DNA of 64,000 bases from Bradyrhizobium sp. LTSP849 (GCF_000938255.1 NZ_JYMR01000023.1:434001-498000), one strand, 5' to 3'. Shown: positions 1-9,477, numbered from the stretch's first letter. The notes: a model not told the origin generated them from the sequence alone. Numbers and translations are program-made.

Positions 1-1
1 G

Positions 2-148
2 AAACCGGGCCGCCTTGACCGCAACGAGATCACTCTGTTCAAGTCGGTCGGTGCGGCGATCGAGGATCTCACGGCTGCAAGCCTGCTGGCCAATCCGAGT
101 TCCCTCGTGCGATCTCCCGAGCGAGGGCGCGCGACAACCAAGGCCTGA
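2..148 (+). CDS. Ornithine cyclodeaminase / mu-crystallin family protein, C-terminal fragment
   Basis: Only the last 48 residues are in the window; the gene starts upstream of base 1. The reading frame contains 'EITLFKSVGAAIEDLTAA', which matches the conserved C-terminal block of ornithine cyclodeaminase, alanine dehydrogenase (Ala-DH/OCD) and ketimine reductase family proteins. These are NAD(P)-dependent Rossmann enzymes acting on amino or imino acids. The stop lies two bases before the next ATG, so it is probably the upstream member of the same operon as the redox fusion protein. Substrate cannot be judged from this fragment. Confidence 0.8.
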   Translation, partial: KPGRLDRNEITLFKSVGAAIEDLTAASLLANPSSLVRSPERGRATTKA

Positions 149-150
149 CG

Positions 151-3100
151 ATGTCCGAGCAGGAAAAGCCTGGCTTCTGCACGCTGTGCCGCTCTCGCTG
201 CGGCACGCTCAACGTGATCGAGAATGACAGGCTTGTCGCTGTGCGGCCGAATCCGGCTCATCCAACCGGCAAGGCGTTGTGCCCAAAGGGCAGGGCTGCT
301 CCGGAGATCGCGCACTCGGCCCGACGCCTGAAGACGCCGTTGCGACGCACCGCGCCGAAGGGCGCCACCGATCCGGGTTTCGTGCCGATCTCCTGGGACG
401 AGGCGCTGAGCGAGATCGCCGAACGGCTCGGGCGCTACCGCGAGGAGACCGGGCCGGAATCTGTCGCGTTCGCGGTGACCTCCGGTTCCTCCTCCTCGAC
501 ATCAGACAGCCTGGACTGGATCCAGCGCTTCATCCGCGGCTTCGGCAGTCCGAACAATTGCTTCTCCACCGAGATCTGCAACTGGCACAAGGACCATGCC
601 CACGCTTTCACTTTTGGCTGCGGTTTGCCCACGGCAGATTATCGCAATTCCGAGCTGATCCTGCTCTGGGGTCACAACCCCGCCAATGTCTGGCTTGCCC
701 AGGCGGAGGCGATCAGCGCCGCGCGGGCGAGGGGAGCAAAGCTTGCGGTAATCGATCCGCGCCGGACTGGCTCGGCGCGCGACGCCGATCTGTGGCTGCG
801 GATCCGCCCCGGCACCGACGCTGCGCTAGCGCTCGGCCTTGCGCGCTGGCTCATCGTCAACCGCGCTTATGACGCCAAGTTCGTGCGGCATTGGACCAAT
901 GCTGCGTTCCTGGTCCGCAGCAGCGACGGCTGCTTCTTGCGCGCTGGTGATATCGGACTCGCCGGAGACGGCTTCCTAGTCTGGGACGAGGCCGCGGGCA
1001 ACGCGGTGCTTGCCGCGGACGGACTCGCGGTAGCTGCGCTCGAAGGAAGCTTCGAAGTCATCGGTCCCGACGGTCCGATCGCCTGCCGCACCGGTTTCGA
1101 TCACTATGTCGCGGCGGCCGAGCCTTACGATGCCGCAACGGTCGAGCGCATCACCGGGATTCCGGCGGCGCAGGTTGAGCAGCTCGCGGCCACGATCTCG
1201 GCGGCGGCGTCGGTCTGCTATCACGGCTGGACCGGGCTCGGACAGCACACCAATGCCTCGCAGACCGAACGCGCCGTCGCAACGCTCTATGCGCTGACCG
1301 GTTGCTTCGATGCACCGGGCGGCAATGTCAGGATGCCGAGCCTACCGGCGCCCTCGCTGCATTCGATCGAGATGATACCGCCGGAGACGCGAGCGCGCAC
1401 GCTCGGGCTTGCGGAGCGTCCGCTCGGTCCGCCGACCGACGGCTGGATCACCTCCAGCGATTTCTACGACGCGGCGCTGACCGGCAAGCCCTACCGCGTG
1501 CGCGCACTGTTCGCGTTCGGCTCCAACCTTCTGGTCTCGCATCCGGCGCCCGAGCGTGGACGGGAGGCGCTGAAGGCGCTCGATTTCCAGGTCCATTGCG
1601 ATCTGTTCCTGAACCCGACTGCCGAGATGGCCGACATCGTGCTGCCGGTGTCGAGTCCCTGGGAGCACGAGGCGCTGCGCCTGGGCTTCGAGATTTCGCC
1701 CGAGGCGCAGGAACTGGTGCAGCTGCGCCCGCAGATGATCCCGCGGCAGGGCGAGGCCCGTTCTGATATGTGGATCGTGTTCCAGCTCGCCAAACGGCTC
1801 GGCATGGGCGAGCTGTTTTTTGACGGCGATGTCGAGAAGGGCTTTGAGCATCTGCTCGCCCCGCTCGGACTCGACCTCGAAGCGCTCCGCGCGAGGCCGG
1901 AAGGCATTCGCGTGCCGCTCAAGCATGTCCATCGCAAATATGAGACGACTGGCTTCGCCACGCAGACCGGCAAGGCCGAACTCTATTCGGAACTGCTGCA
2001 TCGCCATGGCTATCCCGCGGTGCCGCGCTTCATCGAGCCGGCCGAGCAACGCGACGAGGCGTTTCCGCTGACGCTGTTCTCCGCCAATAGCGGCTATTTC
2101 TGCCATAGCCAGCATCGCGGCATCAACGCGCTGCGTCGGAAGCGCGCGGAGCCGACGGCCGAGATTCACCCCGAGCTCGCCCGTCGCAGGCAAATCCAGG
2201 AAGGTGACTGGATGCGCGTGCGCAGCCGCATCGGCACGATCCGGATGCGGGTCGTCTTCAACGATGCGCTCGCGCAGGACGTGGTGGCAAGCGACTATGG
2301 CTGGTGGCAGGCGGCACCCGATCTTGGCCTGCCGGGCTATCTGCCGGACAAGGCACGACCGGTCGGCGCGAGCTTCAACGCCATCATCGCGGAAAATGGC
2401 CGCGATCCCCTGAGCGGGGCGCTTGCGCTGCGCTCCTTTGCCTGCGATGTCGCGCCTGACGAGAGTATGTCCTGGCAAGGCTGGCGGTCATTTGCCGTCG
2501 CGGAGCGCCGCGAGGAATGTTCCGATGTGGTCGCGCTGGCATTGCGGCCCGTCGACGGCGGCTCGCTTCCGGCTTTCCGGCCGGGTCAATATGTCAGCCT
2601 CCGAATAGGCGAGGTGATCCGCTCCTATTCGCTCACCGGAGCCGCAGTCGCGTCGCCCGAGGCCTACGACATCGGCGTCAGGCATATCGAGGGCGGGCAG
2701 GTCTCGACGGCGATCAGGCACGCGCTCTCGCCTGGCGACGTCGTCGAATTGCAGTCACCGAAGGGCGGCTTCGTGCTGCCGCTACGCAACGAATTTCCGG
2801 TCGTTCTGATCGCCGGCGGCATCGGCATCACGCCATTCCTGTCCTATCTCGAAACGTTGGAGGGAACCACCGACGAGCCGCGCGTCACGCTGCATTACGG
2901 CTGCCGGGATGACCAGAGCCGGCCGTTCCAGCATCGGCTCGAGGCGCTGCGGCAGAGTCTTCCGAACCTGACCCTGGTCACATATTTGAGCCAGCCGCGA
3001 AGCGGCGACCGGTTTGACCGGCAGGGCAGGTTCACGGTGTCGAATATCGATCCGGAATTGCTGAACAAGCGCGCGCGCTTCTACATGTGCGCATCCGAAG

Positions 3101-3468
3101 CGATGATGGAAGAGGTGAGCGCAGGTCTCCAGGCTCGTGGCGTGCCTGCATTCGAGATCTTCAGGGAACGTTTCCGTTCGCCGGCGCCACCTATGCTCGA
3201 GGGCCTCGTGCCGCGCCGGATTCATTTCGCCCGCTCTGGCCGAACGCTGACATGGTCGCCGCAGGCGCCGCTGACCAGCATTCTCGCGGCGGCCGAAAGC
3301 GCCGGGCTTACGCTTCCGAGCGGCTGCCGTGTCGGACAATGCGAAAGCTGCGCTGTGCCGATGAAGAGCGGCGAAGTCCGCCATCTCATCGATTGCGCGG
3401 ATCTGGATGAGGGGCATTGCCTGACATGCCAGGCGGTTCCGCTCTCCGATCTCGTCATCGACGCATGA
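151..3468 (+). CDS. Molybdopterin oxidoreductase fused to flavin reductase and 2Fe-2S ferredoxin
   Basis: The 1105-residue protein joins a molybdopterin dehydrogenase to its own electron-transfer chain. Residues 1-50 carry a Cys cluster (C10, C13, C17, C44) for a 4Fe-4S centre. The molybdopterin body runs to about residue 765, with C143 in 'EICNW' at a plausible Mo-ligand position. Residues ~773-1000 form a phthalate-dioxygenase-reductase-like module with a flavin motif 'RSYSLTG' and a nucleotide motif 'AGGIGITPF'. The C-terminus is a plant-type ferredoxin with C1059, C1064, C1067 and probably C1093. Twin-arginine and Sec signals are absent, so it is probably cytoplasmic. The family includes assimilatory nitrate reductases and other oxotransferases, but the substrate is unknown. 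NAD(P)H-linked oxidation or reduction of an N-containing compound is inferred from the amidase and transporter neighbours. Confidence 0.88.
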   Translation: MSEQEKPGFCTLCRSRCGTLNVIENDRLVAVRPNPAHPTGKALCPKGRAAPEIAHSARRLKTPLRRTAPKGATDPGFVPISWDEALSEIAERLGRYREETGPESVAFAVTSGSSSSTSDSLDWIQRFIRGFGSPNNCFSTEICNWHKDHAHAFTFGCGLPTADYRNSELILLWGHNPANVWLAQAEAISAARARGAKLAVIDPRRTGSARDADLWLRIRPGTDAALALGLARWLIVNRAYDAKFVRHWTNAAFLVRSSDGCFLRAGDIGLAGDGFLVWDEAAGNAVLAADGLAVAALEGSFEVIGPDGPIACRTGFDHYVAAAEPYDAATVERITGIPAAQVEQLAATISAAASVCYHGWTGLGQHTNASQTERAVATLYALTGCFDAPGGNVRMPSLPAPSLHSIEMIPPETRARTLGLAERPLGPPTDGWITSSDFYDAALTGKPYRVRALFAFGSNLLVSHPAPERGREALKALDFQVHCDLFLNPTAEMADIVLPVSSPWEHEALRLGFEISPEAQELVQLRPQMIPRQGEARSDMWIVFQLAKRLGMGELFFDGDVEKGFEHLLAPLGLDLEALRARPEGIRVPLKHVHRKYETTGFATQTGKAELYSELLHRHGYPAVPRFIEPAEQRDEAFPLTLFSANSGYFCHSQHRGINALRRKRAEPTAEIHPELARRRQIQEGDWMRVRSRIGTIRMRVVFNDALAQDVVASDYGWWQAAPDLGLPGYLPDKARPVGASFNAIIAENGRDPLSGALALRSFACDVAPDESMSWQGWRSFAVAERREECSDVVALALRPVDGGSLPAFRPGQYVSLRIGEVIRSYSLTGAAVASPEAYDIGVRHIEGGQVSTAIRHALSPGDVVELQSPKGGFVLPLRNEFPVVLIAGGIGITPFLSYLETLEGTTDEPRVTLHYGCRDDQSRPFQHRLEALRQSLPNLTLVTYLSQPRSGDRFDRQGRFTVSNIDPELLNKRARFYMCASEAMMEEVSAGLQARGVPAFEIFRERFRSPAPPMLEGLVPRRIHFARSGRTLTWSPQAPLTSILAAAESAGLTLPSGCRVGQCESCAVPMKSGEVRHLIDCADLDEGHCLTCQAVPLSDLVIDA

Positions 3469-3529
3469 CGGGGTAGCGGAAGCAGGGTCAGCTAGCGATC
3501 AATCGCCTCTTGCGTGCGTAGAGAGAGTC

Positions 3530-3548
3530 AGCCCGCCTTTAGCGGGCT
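3530..3548 (+). terminator. Short GC hairpin after the redox fusion gene
   Basis: A perfect 7-bp stem (AGCCCGC / GCGGGCT) with a 5-nt loop lies 61 bases after the stop. No T-run follows, so it may be a weak or factor-assisted terminator, or only an mRNA 3'-end hairpin. It sits in the 227-bp gap before the transporter operon and fits a boundary between transcription units. Confidence 0.4.
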
Positions 3549-3695
3549 GTCACATGGCGCAACGCCCGACAAGTGCACAAGCATTGATCAAGAAAAGCAA
3601 ATTAGTGCGGCTTGCTAACGAAATATGCCTCCGACTATGCTGCGTCGCAGCGCGATATTCTTCCTCGCGGTGCTAGGCGCGACAACGGAGGCACG

Positions 3696-5300
3696 ATGAT
3701 GTGCTCTGCCCTCAAGGTGCTCTCGTGGTGCGGCGTAATGGCCGGCCTCATTGCTGGAGGGCTGGTCGCCCCCGCGCCGTCGGCCCGAGCGGCCGGCGTC
3801 TTGAAGGTGGCGATGACCGCGGGCGATTTGCCGGTCACGACGGGCAATCCAGATCAAGGTTTTGAAGGCTTTCGCTTCGTCGGCTGGAATCTGTACGACG
3901 CCTTGATCAACTGGGACTTGTCCAAGAGCGACAGGGCGTCGGACATCAAGCCTGGCCTTGCAACCGAGTGGCATATCGATCCGGCCAACCACAAGCGCTG
4001 GATATTCACCCTGCGACAGGGCGTGAAGTGGCATGATGGCTGCGATTTCACGGCCGACGACGTCGTCTGGAACTTCCAGCGCATCAGTGACCAAAAGGCG
4101 CCGCAGTTTTTCACGCAGCAGTTCGCGCTGTCCCGCGCCTACCTGACCAACTTCGAGAGCATCGAGAAGATCGACGACCACAGCGTCGCTATCACCACGA
4201 AATTCGTCGAATCCCTGTTTCCGTATGACATGTCATACGTACTGATGATCAGCCGCTGCCGGGCGCAGGCGCTGAATTACGACTGGACGGCCTACGCCAA
4301 TCAGCCCTCCGGCACCGGCCCATATCGCTTCGTCAGCATGACCGCGCATGAACGCATGGAGCTGGTGCCGAACAACGATTACTGGGACAAGGCGCGCGTG
4401 CCGAAGCAGGACCGGCTGGTGCTGCTGCCGATGCCGGAGGCTGCGACCCGCACCGCGGCGCTGCTCTCCGATCAGGTGAACTTTATCGAAGCGCCGGCGC
4501 CGGATGCGATCCCGGTGTTGAAGCGTGCCAATATGCAGATTGTCTCCAACGTCTATCCGCACAACTGGCCGTACATTTTGAACTTCACCCGGGGTCCCTT
4601 CACGGATCTTCGCGTCCGCCAGGCGGCGAATTACGCCATCAACCGCGACGACGTGGTGGACCTCGTCGGCGGCATGGCGACACCCGAATATGCCGAGGTG
4701 CCGCCGTCCCTGCCGTATTACGGCAATCCGGTGATCTACAAATTCGACAAGGCGAAGGCGCGCGCGCTCTTGAAGGAGGCCAACTGCCTGCCCTGCAAGG
4801 TGACGCTGGCGATCTCGACCTCCGGCTCCGGCCAGATGCAGTCGCTGCCAATGAACGAACTGGTCAAGCAGCAATTGGAAGATTCCGGGTTCGAGGTCAC
4901 GCTCAATGTGATGGATTGGAACGCGCTGCTGGACGTCAGCCGCTCCGGCGTTCCGAAATACCCGAATATCGACGGGATGAACGCCTCGCGCGGCCTGCTC
5001 GATCCCGTGAGCGCGATCATCAAACCGGTTGCCACGGCCTATTGGTCGCCGGCCGGCAGCAATTGGGGCCATTTCGGCACGCCGGAAGCCGACGCGCTGG
5101 TCAAGCAGATCTTCGAAGAGTTCGAGCCCGAGAAGCGGCTGGCGCTGCTGACCCGCCTGCACGAATACGAATCCGAACAAGCGCTGATGATCTTCGTCGT
5201 GCACGATCTCAATCCGCGCGCGCTGTCGCCGAAGGTGCATGGCTTCGTGCAGGCGCAGAACTGGTTCCAGGACCTGACGCCGATCTCGGTCGATCCGTAA
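3696..5300 (+). CDS. ABC transporter substrate-binding protein, peptide/nickel family 5
   Basis: This is the periplasmic binding protein of a Dpp/Opp-type importer, about 534 residues. I chose the ATG at 3696 because GGAGG lies just upstream and a normal signal peptide follows (hydrophobic core, then 'ARAAG'); in-frame starts further upstream would bury it. The mature part has the family-5 layout: an early 'RWIFTLRQGVKWHDG' block and an 'FTADDVVWNFQR' motif, then the two-lobed SBP fold. It heads a five-gene transporter operon with short gaps or ATGA overlaps. The ligand is not evident; family members bind peptides, opines, glutathione or nickel. Two amidases downstream suggest an amide- or peptide-like ligand. 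Confidence 0.92.
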   Translation: MMCSALKVLSWCGVMAGLIAGGLVAPAPSARAAGVLKVAMTAGDLPVTTGNPDQGFEGFRFVGWNLYDALINWDLSKSDRASDIKPGLATEWHIDPANHKRWIFTLRQGVKWHDGCDFTADDVVWNFQRISDQKAPQFFTQQFALSRAYLTNFESIEKIDDHSVAITTKFVESLFPYDMSYVLMISRCRAQALNYDWTAYANQPSGTGPYRFVSMTAHERMELVPNNDYWDKARVPKQDRLVLLPMPEAATRTAALLSDQVNFIEAPAPDAIPVLKRANMQIVSNVYPHNWPYILNFTRGPFTDLRVRQAANYAINRDDVVDLVGGMATPEYAEVPPSLPYYGNPVIYKFDKAKARALLKEANCLPCKVTLAISTSGSGQMQSLPMNELVKQQLEDSGFEVTLNVMDWNALLDVSRSGVPKYPNIDGMNASRGLLDPVSAIIKPVATAYWSPAGSNWGHFGTPEADALVKQIFEEFEPEKRLALLTRLHEYESEQALMIFVVHDLNPRALSPKVHGFVQAQNWFQDLTPISVDP

Positions 5301-5315
5301 AGTAGAGGAGCGGGA

Positions 5316-6272
5316 ATGCTCGGCTACGTCATCCGCCGTATCCTGTTCGCGATCCCGATCGCACTCGGCGTCAGCGTCGTCTGCTTTTCCCTGGTCTATC
5401 TGGCGCCGGGCGATCCCCTGCAGACGGTGCTGCCGCCGGACGCTACCGCCGAGACGATTGCGATCGTCAAGCACGCCTATGGCTTCGACCGGCCGATCCC
5501 TGTGCAATACGCGATCTGGCTCTGGCACGTTCTGCATGGTGACTTCGGTCGCTCGATCGCCAGCCAGCGCGCGGTCACGCTGGAGGTGTTCGGCGCGCTC
5601 AGCAACACGGCGATGCTGGTGCTGTTCGCCGCGCCGATCTCGTTCCTCGTCGGCTACGGCATGGGAGCGCTGGCCGGCTGCTTCCCCGGGCGGCCCACGG
5701 ACCGCATTGTCACGGGCGTGGCGGTGATCGGCGTCAGCCTGCCGAACTACTGGCTGGGGCTGGTGCTCGTCATCATCTTCGCGGTCGAGTTGATGGTGTT
5801 GCCCGCGAGCGGAATGGGGCAGTCCGGCTCGGCTGCCTTCACACTATGGCACTGGAGCGACGCGAAATTCCTGGTGCTGCCGGTGACCACGCTGGCGATG
5901 ATCCCGATCGGCATCATCGCACGCACGACGCGCGCAGCAGTAGCGGAGGTTCGCAGCCAGGATTTCGTTACGACGCTGCGCGCCATGGGGCTGGGCGAGG
6001 GCGCGGTGATCCGGCACGTGCTCAAGAATGCCTCGCCACAGGTGCTGGCGGTGTTGGGGTTGCAATTCGGCTATTTGATGGGCGGCTCCATTCTGGTGGA
6101 GACCGTGTTCACCTGGCCCGGCAGCGGCTTTCTGCTGTTCAAGGCGATCATCAACCGCGACATCCCGGTGCTGCAGGGCTCGATCCTCGCGCTCTCGCTG
6201 ATCTTCGTCGCCACCAATCTGGTGGTGGACCTATTGCAAGCGGTCATGGACCCGAGGATCCGCCGAGCATGA
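5316..6272 (+). CDS. ABC transporter permease, DppB-like
   Basis: This 318-residue inner-membrane permease has about six hydrophobic segments. It starts with the typical 'YVIRRILFAIPIALGVSVV' first helix of DppB/OppB proteins. The cytoplasmic EAA-like loop is seen as 'TTLRAMGLGEGAVIRHVL', which docks an ATPase subunit. It begins 15 bases after the SBP stop, and its TGA overlaps the ATG of the next permease, so translation is probably coupled. It pairs with the DppC-like permease to form the channel. Confidence 0.93.
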   Translation: MLGYVIRRILFAIPIALGVSVVCFSLVYLAPGDPLQTVLPPDATAETIAIVKHAYGFDRPIPVQYAIWLWHVLHGDFGRSIASQRAVTLEVFGALSNTAMLVLFAAPISFLVGYGMGALAGCFPGRPTDRIVTGVAVIGVSLPNYWLGLVLVIIFAVELMVLPASGMGQSGSAAFTLWHWSDAKFLVLPVTTLAMIPIGIIARTTRAAVAEVRSQDFVTTLRAMGLGEGAVIRHVLKNASPQVLAVLGLQFGYLMGGSILVETVFTWPGSGFLLFKAIINRDIPVLQGSILALSLIFVATNLVVDLLQAVMDPRIRRA

Positions 6273-7183
6273 ACGAGAGAGCGGTGGTGGCGCAGGGCGC
6301 AATCCCGGCGGATTCAGAGATCGACGGCGCGCCCGCGATTGCGGTACGCGGCTATTGGCAGTCGGTGCTGCGTCGGCTGCGCTATGACTGGGTGACCATC
6401 ATTTTCGGCCTTGTGGTGCTGGCGATCGTCCTCGCGGCGATCGCGGCTCCGCTGATCGCGCCGTTCGATCCGTACCAGCAGAGTATCGTCGGCCGTCTCA
6501 AGCCGTTCGGCTGGCGTGGCCATCCCTGGGGCACCGACGAGTTGGGCCGCGACATGATGAGCCGGCTGATCTATGGCGGCCGTATCTCGCTGGTGATGGG
6601 CCTGGCGCCGGTTTTGATCGCAACATTGGTCGGCGGCATGCTGGGCGTGATCGGCGGCTTCGCCGGGCGCGTGGCCAATACCGCCATCATGCGCACCATG
6701 GACGTGTTCTATGCCTTTCCGTCTATCCTGCTGGCGGTCGCGATCTCCGGCGCGATGGGCGGCGGCATGATCAACGGCATCATCTCCTTGAGCCTGGTGT
6801 TCACGCCCGCGATGTGCCGCGTCGCGGAGACAGCTACCGCGCAGGTGAAGAACCTGGACTACATCGAGGCCGCCCGCGCCAGCGGTGCCGGCACGCTCAC
6901 GATCATCCGCCACCACGTGCTGGGCAACGTGCTGGGCCCCGTGTTCATCTATGCCTCCAGCCTCGTCAGCGTCAGTATCCTGCTCGCTTCGGGCCTGTCC
7001 TTCCTGGGCCTGGGCGTGCAGCCGCCCGAGCCGGATTGGGGCCTGATGCTCTCGACCTTGCGCCAGTCGCTTTATGTCAACCCGCTGGGCTGCGCGCTGC
7101 CGGGCATTGCGATCTTCATCACCTCGATCTGCTTCAATCTCGTCAGCGACGGCGTGCGCGGCGCAATGGACGTGCGCGGATGA
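6269..7183 (+). CDS. ABC transporter permease, DppC-like
   Basis: This 304-residue inner-membrane permease is the second half of the channel. The start at 6269 overlaps the previous stop (ATGA). It has the DppC/OppC N-terminal layout: one early helix, then a periplasmic stretch containing 'PWGTDELGRDMMSRLIYGG', a hallmark of this subfamily. The cytoplasmic loop 'EAARASGAGTLTIIRHHVL' is the EAA motif. Its stop overlaps the start of the first ATPase gene, again by ATGA. Confidence 0.93.
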   Translation: MNERAVVAQGAIPADSEIDGAPAIAVRGYWQSVLRRLRYDWVTIIFGLVVLAIVLAAIAAPLIAPFDPYQQSIVGRLKPFGWRGHPWGTDELGRDMMSRLIYGGRISLVMGLAPVLIATLVGGMLGVIGGFAGRVANTAIMRTMDVFYAFPSILLAVAISGAMGGGMINGIISLSLVFTPAMCRVAETATAQVKNLDYIEAARASGAGTLTIIRHHVLGNVLGPVFIYASSLVSVSILLASGLSFLGLGVQPPEPDWGLMLSTLRQSLYVNPLGCALPGIAIFITSICFNLVSDGVRGAMDVRG

Positions 7184-8232
7184 GCACCGCCGTCGAGATG
7201 CTGCCCTACGTGGATCCGCGCGACCGCGGCGGCGCCGCGCAGCCGATGCTGATCGCGCGCGAGCTGCAGCGCCATTTCCGGGTGAAGGGGGCCGGCAAGG
7301 GCGCGGTGGTGCGCGCCGTGGATGGCGTCTCGTTCACGCTGTTCAAGGGTGAAACCCTTGGCGTGGTCGGCGAGTCCGGTTGCGGCAAGTCAACGCTGGC
7401 GCGGCTCTTGCTGCATCTGGTGGTGCCGGACTCCGGCGAACTGGTGTTCGACGGCGACGCCGTGGGCGAACGCGGCGGCGTCAACGTGGCTGACCTGCGC
7501 CGTCAGGTGCAGATGGTGTTCCAGGACAGCTACTCCTCGCTCAACCCGCGCATGCCGGTGCAGGATTCCATCGCATTCGGCCCGATGGTGAACGGCCGCA
7601 GCAAGACCGAGGCGCGCCGGATCGCCCACGAGATCCTGGTCAAGGTGGGTCTTCGGCCGGATCTGTTCGGCCCGCGCTACCCGCACGAACTGTCCGGCGG
7701 CCAGAAGCAGCGCGTCAACATCGCCCGCGCGCTCGCGGTCGGCCCGCGCATGGTGATCCTCGACGAAGCCGTCTCCGCGCTGGACAAGTCGGTCGAGGCC
7801 CAGGTGCTCAATTTGCTGCGACAGCTCAAGCGCACTTTGAACCTCACCTATCTGTTCATCAGCCACGACCTCAACGTGGTGCGCTATATCAGCGACCGCG
7901 TCCTGGTGATGTATCTGGGACAGGTGGTTGAGCTTGGTCCGGCGGCCGAGGTATTTGCCCGAGCGCGCCACCCTTACACAAGGGCGCTGCTGGGCTCTCG
8001 CCTGTCGATGGACGCCGGACGGCGGATCGAAGCGCCGCCTCTGGTGGGCGACCCGCCGAGTCCGATCGACCCGCCCTCGGGCTGCCGTTTCCGCACCCGA
8101 TGTCCGCATGCGGAGTCCGTGTGCGAAGCGCGGATGCCGACACTGGGACACTGGGAGGACCGCTCCTCCCATGTCGCGGCGTGTCATATGACGACGCCGG
8201 ATTCCGGTCACAGCCTGGCGGGGGCCGCCTGA
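7180..8232 (+). CDS. ABC transporter ATP-binding protein, DppF/OppF-like
   Basis: This 350-residue cytoplasmic ATPase has Walker A 'GESGCGKST', the Q-loop 'VFQDSYSSLNPRM', signature 'LSGGQKQRVNIARAL' and Walker B 'MVILDEAVSALD'. The Walker B is followed by Ala where most Dpp/Opp proteins have Pro (DEPVSALD); the catalytic Glu is kept. The C-terminal oligopeptide-transporter extension is present, with the Cys-containing 'GCRFRTRCPHAESVC'. The first ~35 residues before the ABC domain are not conserved in appearance. Start and stop are coupled to the neighbours (ATGA before, TGATG after). Confidence 0.92.
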   Translation: MSTAVEMLPYVDPRDRGGAAQPMLIARELQRHFRVKGAGKGAVVRAVDGVSFTLFKGETLGVVGESGCGKSTLARLLLHLVVPDSGELVFDGDAVGERGGVNVADLRRQVQMVFQDSYSSLNPRMPVQDSIAFGPMVNGRSKTEARRIAHEILVKVGLRPDLFGPRYPHELSGGQKQRVNIARALAVGPRMVILDEAVSALDKSVEAQVLNLLRQLKRTLNLTYLFISHDLNVVRYISDRVLVMYLGQVVELGPAAEVFARARHPYTRALLGSRLSMDAGRRIEAPPLVGDPPSPIDPPSGCRFRTRCPHAESVCEARMPTLGHWEDRSSHVAACHMTTPDSGHSLAGAA

Positions 8233-9245
8233 TGGACGGTCACACCGAGGCGGCTGCGCCGCTGCTGGACGTGCGGGATCTGACCGTGAAGTTCGTGAGC
8301 CGCGAGGCGACGGTGACCGCCGTCAACGGAGCCACGTTCAGCCTGCGCGCAGGCGAAGTGCTGTGTCTTTTGGGCGAGTCCGGCTCGGGCAAGTCCGTCA
8401 CGCTGCGCGCACTGATGCGGCTATTGCCGAAGCAAGCGCAGGTGGCAGGTCGGGTCGAACTCGGCGGACAGGATGTTCTTGCGTTGCAGGGAAAGGCGTT
8501 AGGGGCCTTTCGCGGCGGCGAGGTCGCGATGGTGTTCCAGGAGCCGATGACCGCGCTGGACCCGGTCTATACAATCGGCCAGCACCTGGTGGAGATGATC
8601 CGTCGACACAAGGGCGGCACCAAGGTCGAGGCCCGCGCCCGCGCGATCGAGCTGCTGGATCTGGTCAAGATCCCATCTGCCGCGCGCCGGTTCGATGCCT
8701 ATCCGCATGAGCTGTCGGGAGGGTTGCGGCAGCGCGCGATGATCGCGATCGCGCTGTCCTGCGGGCCGCGGCTCTTGCTGGCAGACGAGCCGACCACGGC
8801 GCTGGACGCGACGGTGCAGATCCAGGTGCTGATCCTGCTGCGCCGCCTGCAGCAGGAACTGGGGATGGGCACCATCTTCGTCACCCACGATCTGGGTGTG
8901 GCGGCGGAGATCGCGGATCGCGTGGCCGTGATGTATGCCGGGCGGGTGATCGAGGAGGGGCCGGTCGCGGACGTCTTGCGCGCGCCGGCGCATCCTTACA
9001 CCGCGGGTCTGTTAGCCTCCACCGTGCACGACCAGGCGCCGGATCAGGATATCGCCGCGATCCCGGGGAGCCCGCCTGATTTGCGGCGGCTGCCGGGCGG
9101 TTGCAGCTTCGCGCCGCGCTGCGGTCTTGCCACCGAGGCATGTCGCCAGGCTTTCCCCGACCCGGTCTACCCGGCGCCGGGCCGGATGGCTCGCTGCCTG
9201 CGCGTCGCGGGTGTGTTGCCAGGTTTGCTAAGAGAGCCCGTATGA
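8232..9245 (+). CDS. ABC transporter ATP-binding protein, DppD/OppD-like
   Basis: This 337-residue second ATPase of the importer has Walker A 'GESGSGKSV', signature 'LSGGLRQRAMIAIAL' and Walker B 'LLLADEPTTALDATVQ', the usual DppD pattern. The C-terminal family extension contains 'GGCSFAPRCGLATEAC'. The start overlaps the stop of the previous gene in TGATG. With the preceding gene it would form the asymmetric ATPase dimer common to peptide/nickel importers. The next gene, a small amidase subunit, begins 13 bases later, so uptake and hydrolysis are probably co-expressed. Confidence 0.93.
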   Translation: MDGHTEAAAPLLDVRDLTVKFVSREATVTAVNGATFSLRAGEVLCLLGESGSGKSVTLRALMRLLPKQAQVAGRVELGGQDVLALQGKALGAFRGGEVAMVFQEPMTALDPVYTIGQHLVEMIRRHKGGTKVEARARAIELLDLVKIPSAARRFDAYPHELSGGLRQRAMIAIALSCGPRLLLADEPTTALDATVQIQVLILLRRLQQELGMGTIFVTHDLGVAAEIADRVAVMYAGRVIEEGPVADVLRAPAHPYTAGLLASTVHDQAPDQDIAAIPGSPPDLRRLPGGCSFAPRCGLATEACRQAFPDPVYPAPGRMARCLRVAGVLPGLLREPV

Positions 9246-9258
9246 AAGGCAACAGTGC

Positions 9259-9477
9259 ATGAGTGAGAAAACGAAGTTCGTGAACGATATGGTCGCCTCG
9301 ATCGCGACCTGGCATGGCGTGCAGCCGCCGAACGAGGTGGCACTGCGGATGCTCGGCGACCTGGAGAAGCTGATCCGCGACTTCGAGGCGCTGCGCGGCA
9401 CCATGCGCTTCGAGGATGAGCCCGCGAGCTTCGAGGCGGCGCTGGTTGAAGCGGCATCGATCGGAGTGCGCGCATGA
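9259..9477 (+). CDS. AtzG-like (DUF4089) small amidase subunit
   Basis: A 72-residue protein, mostly predicted helical, ending with 'FEAALVEAASIGVRA'. Its size, its position directly before an amidase with a 4-base overlap, and the pattern 'PPNEVALRMLGDLEKLIRDFEALR' resemble AtzG-like/DUF4089 proteins. In AtzE-AtzG such a small subunit binds and stabilises the amidase; GatC plays a similar part beside GatA. I infer that it forms a complex with the amidase encoded next. A second, diverged copy precedes the second amidase at 10954. Confidence 0.75.
   Translation: MSEKTKFVNDMVASIATWHGVQPPNEVALRMLGDLEKLIRDFEALRGTMRFEDEPASFEAALVEAASIGVRA

Noticed and set aside
4233..5537. Minus-strand open frame of 434 codons opposite the first SBP gene
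   Set aside because: Same shadow pattern: no motif, overlaps a clear family-5 SBP on the other strand.
6814..8232. Longer upstream start for the first DppF-like ATPase
   Set aside because: The extension lies inside the DppC-like gene in another frame and has no conserved sequence; ATG 7180 gives an ATGA overlap and normal length.
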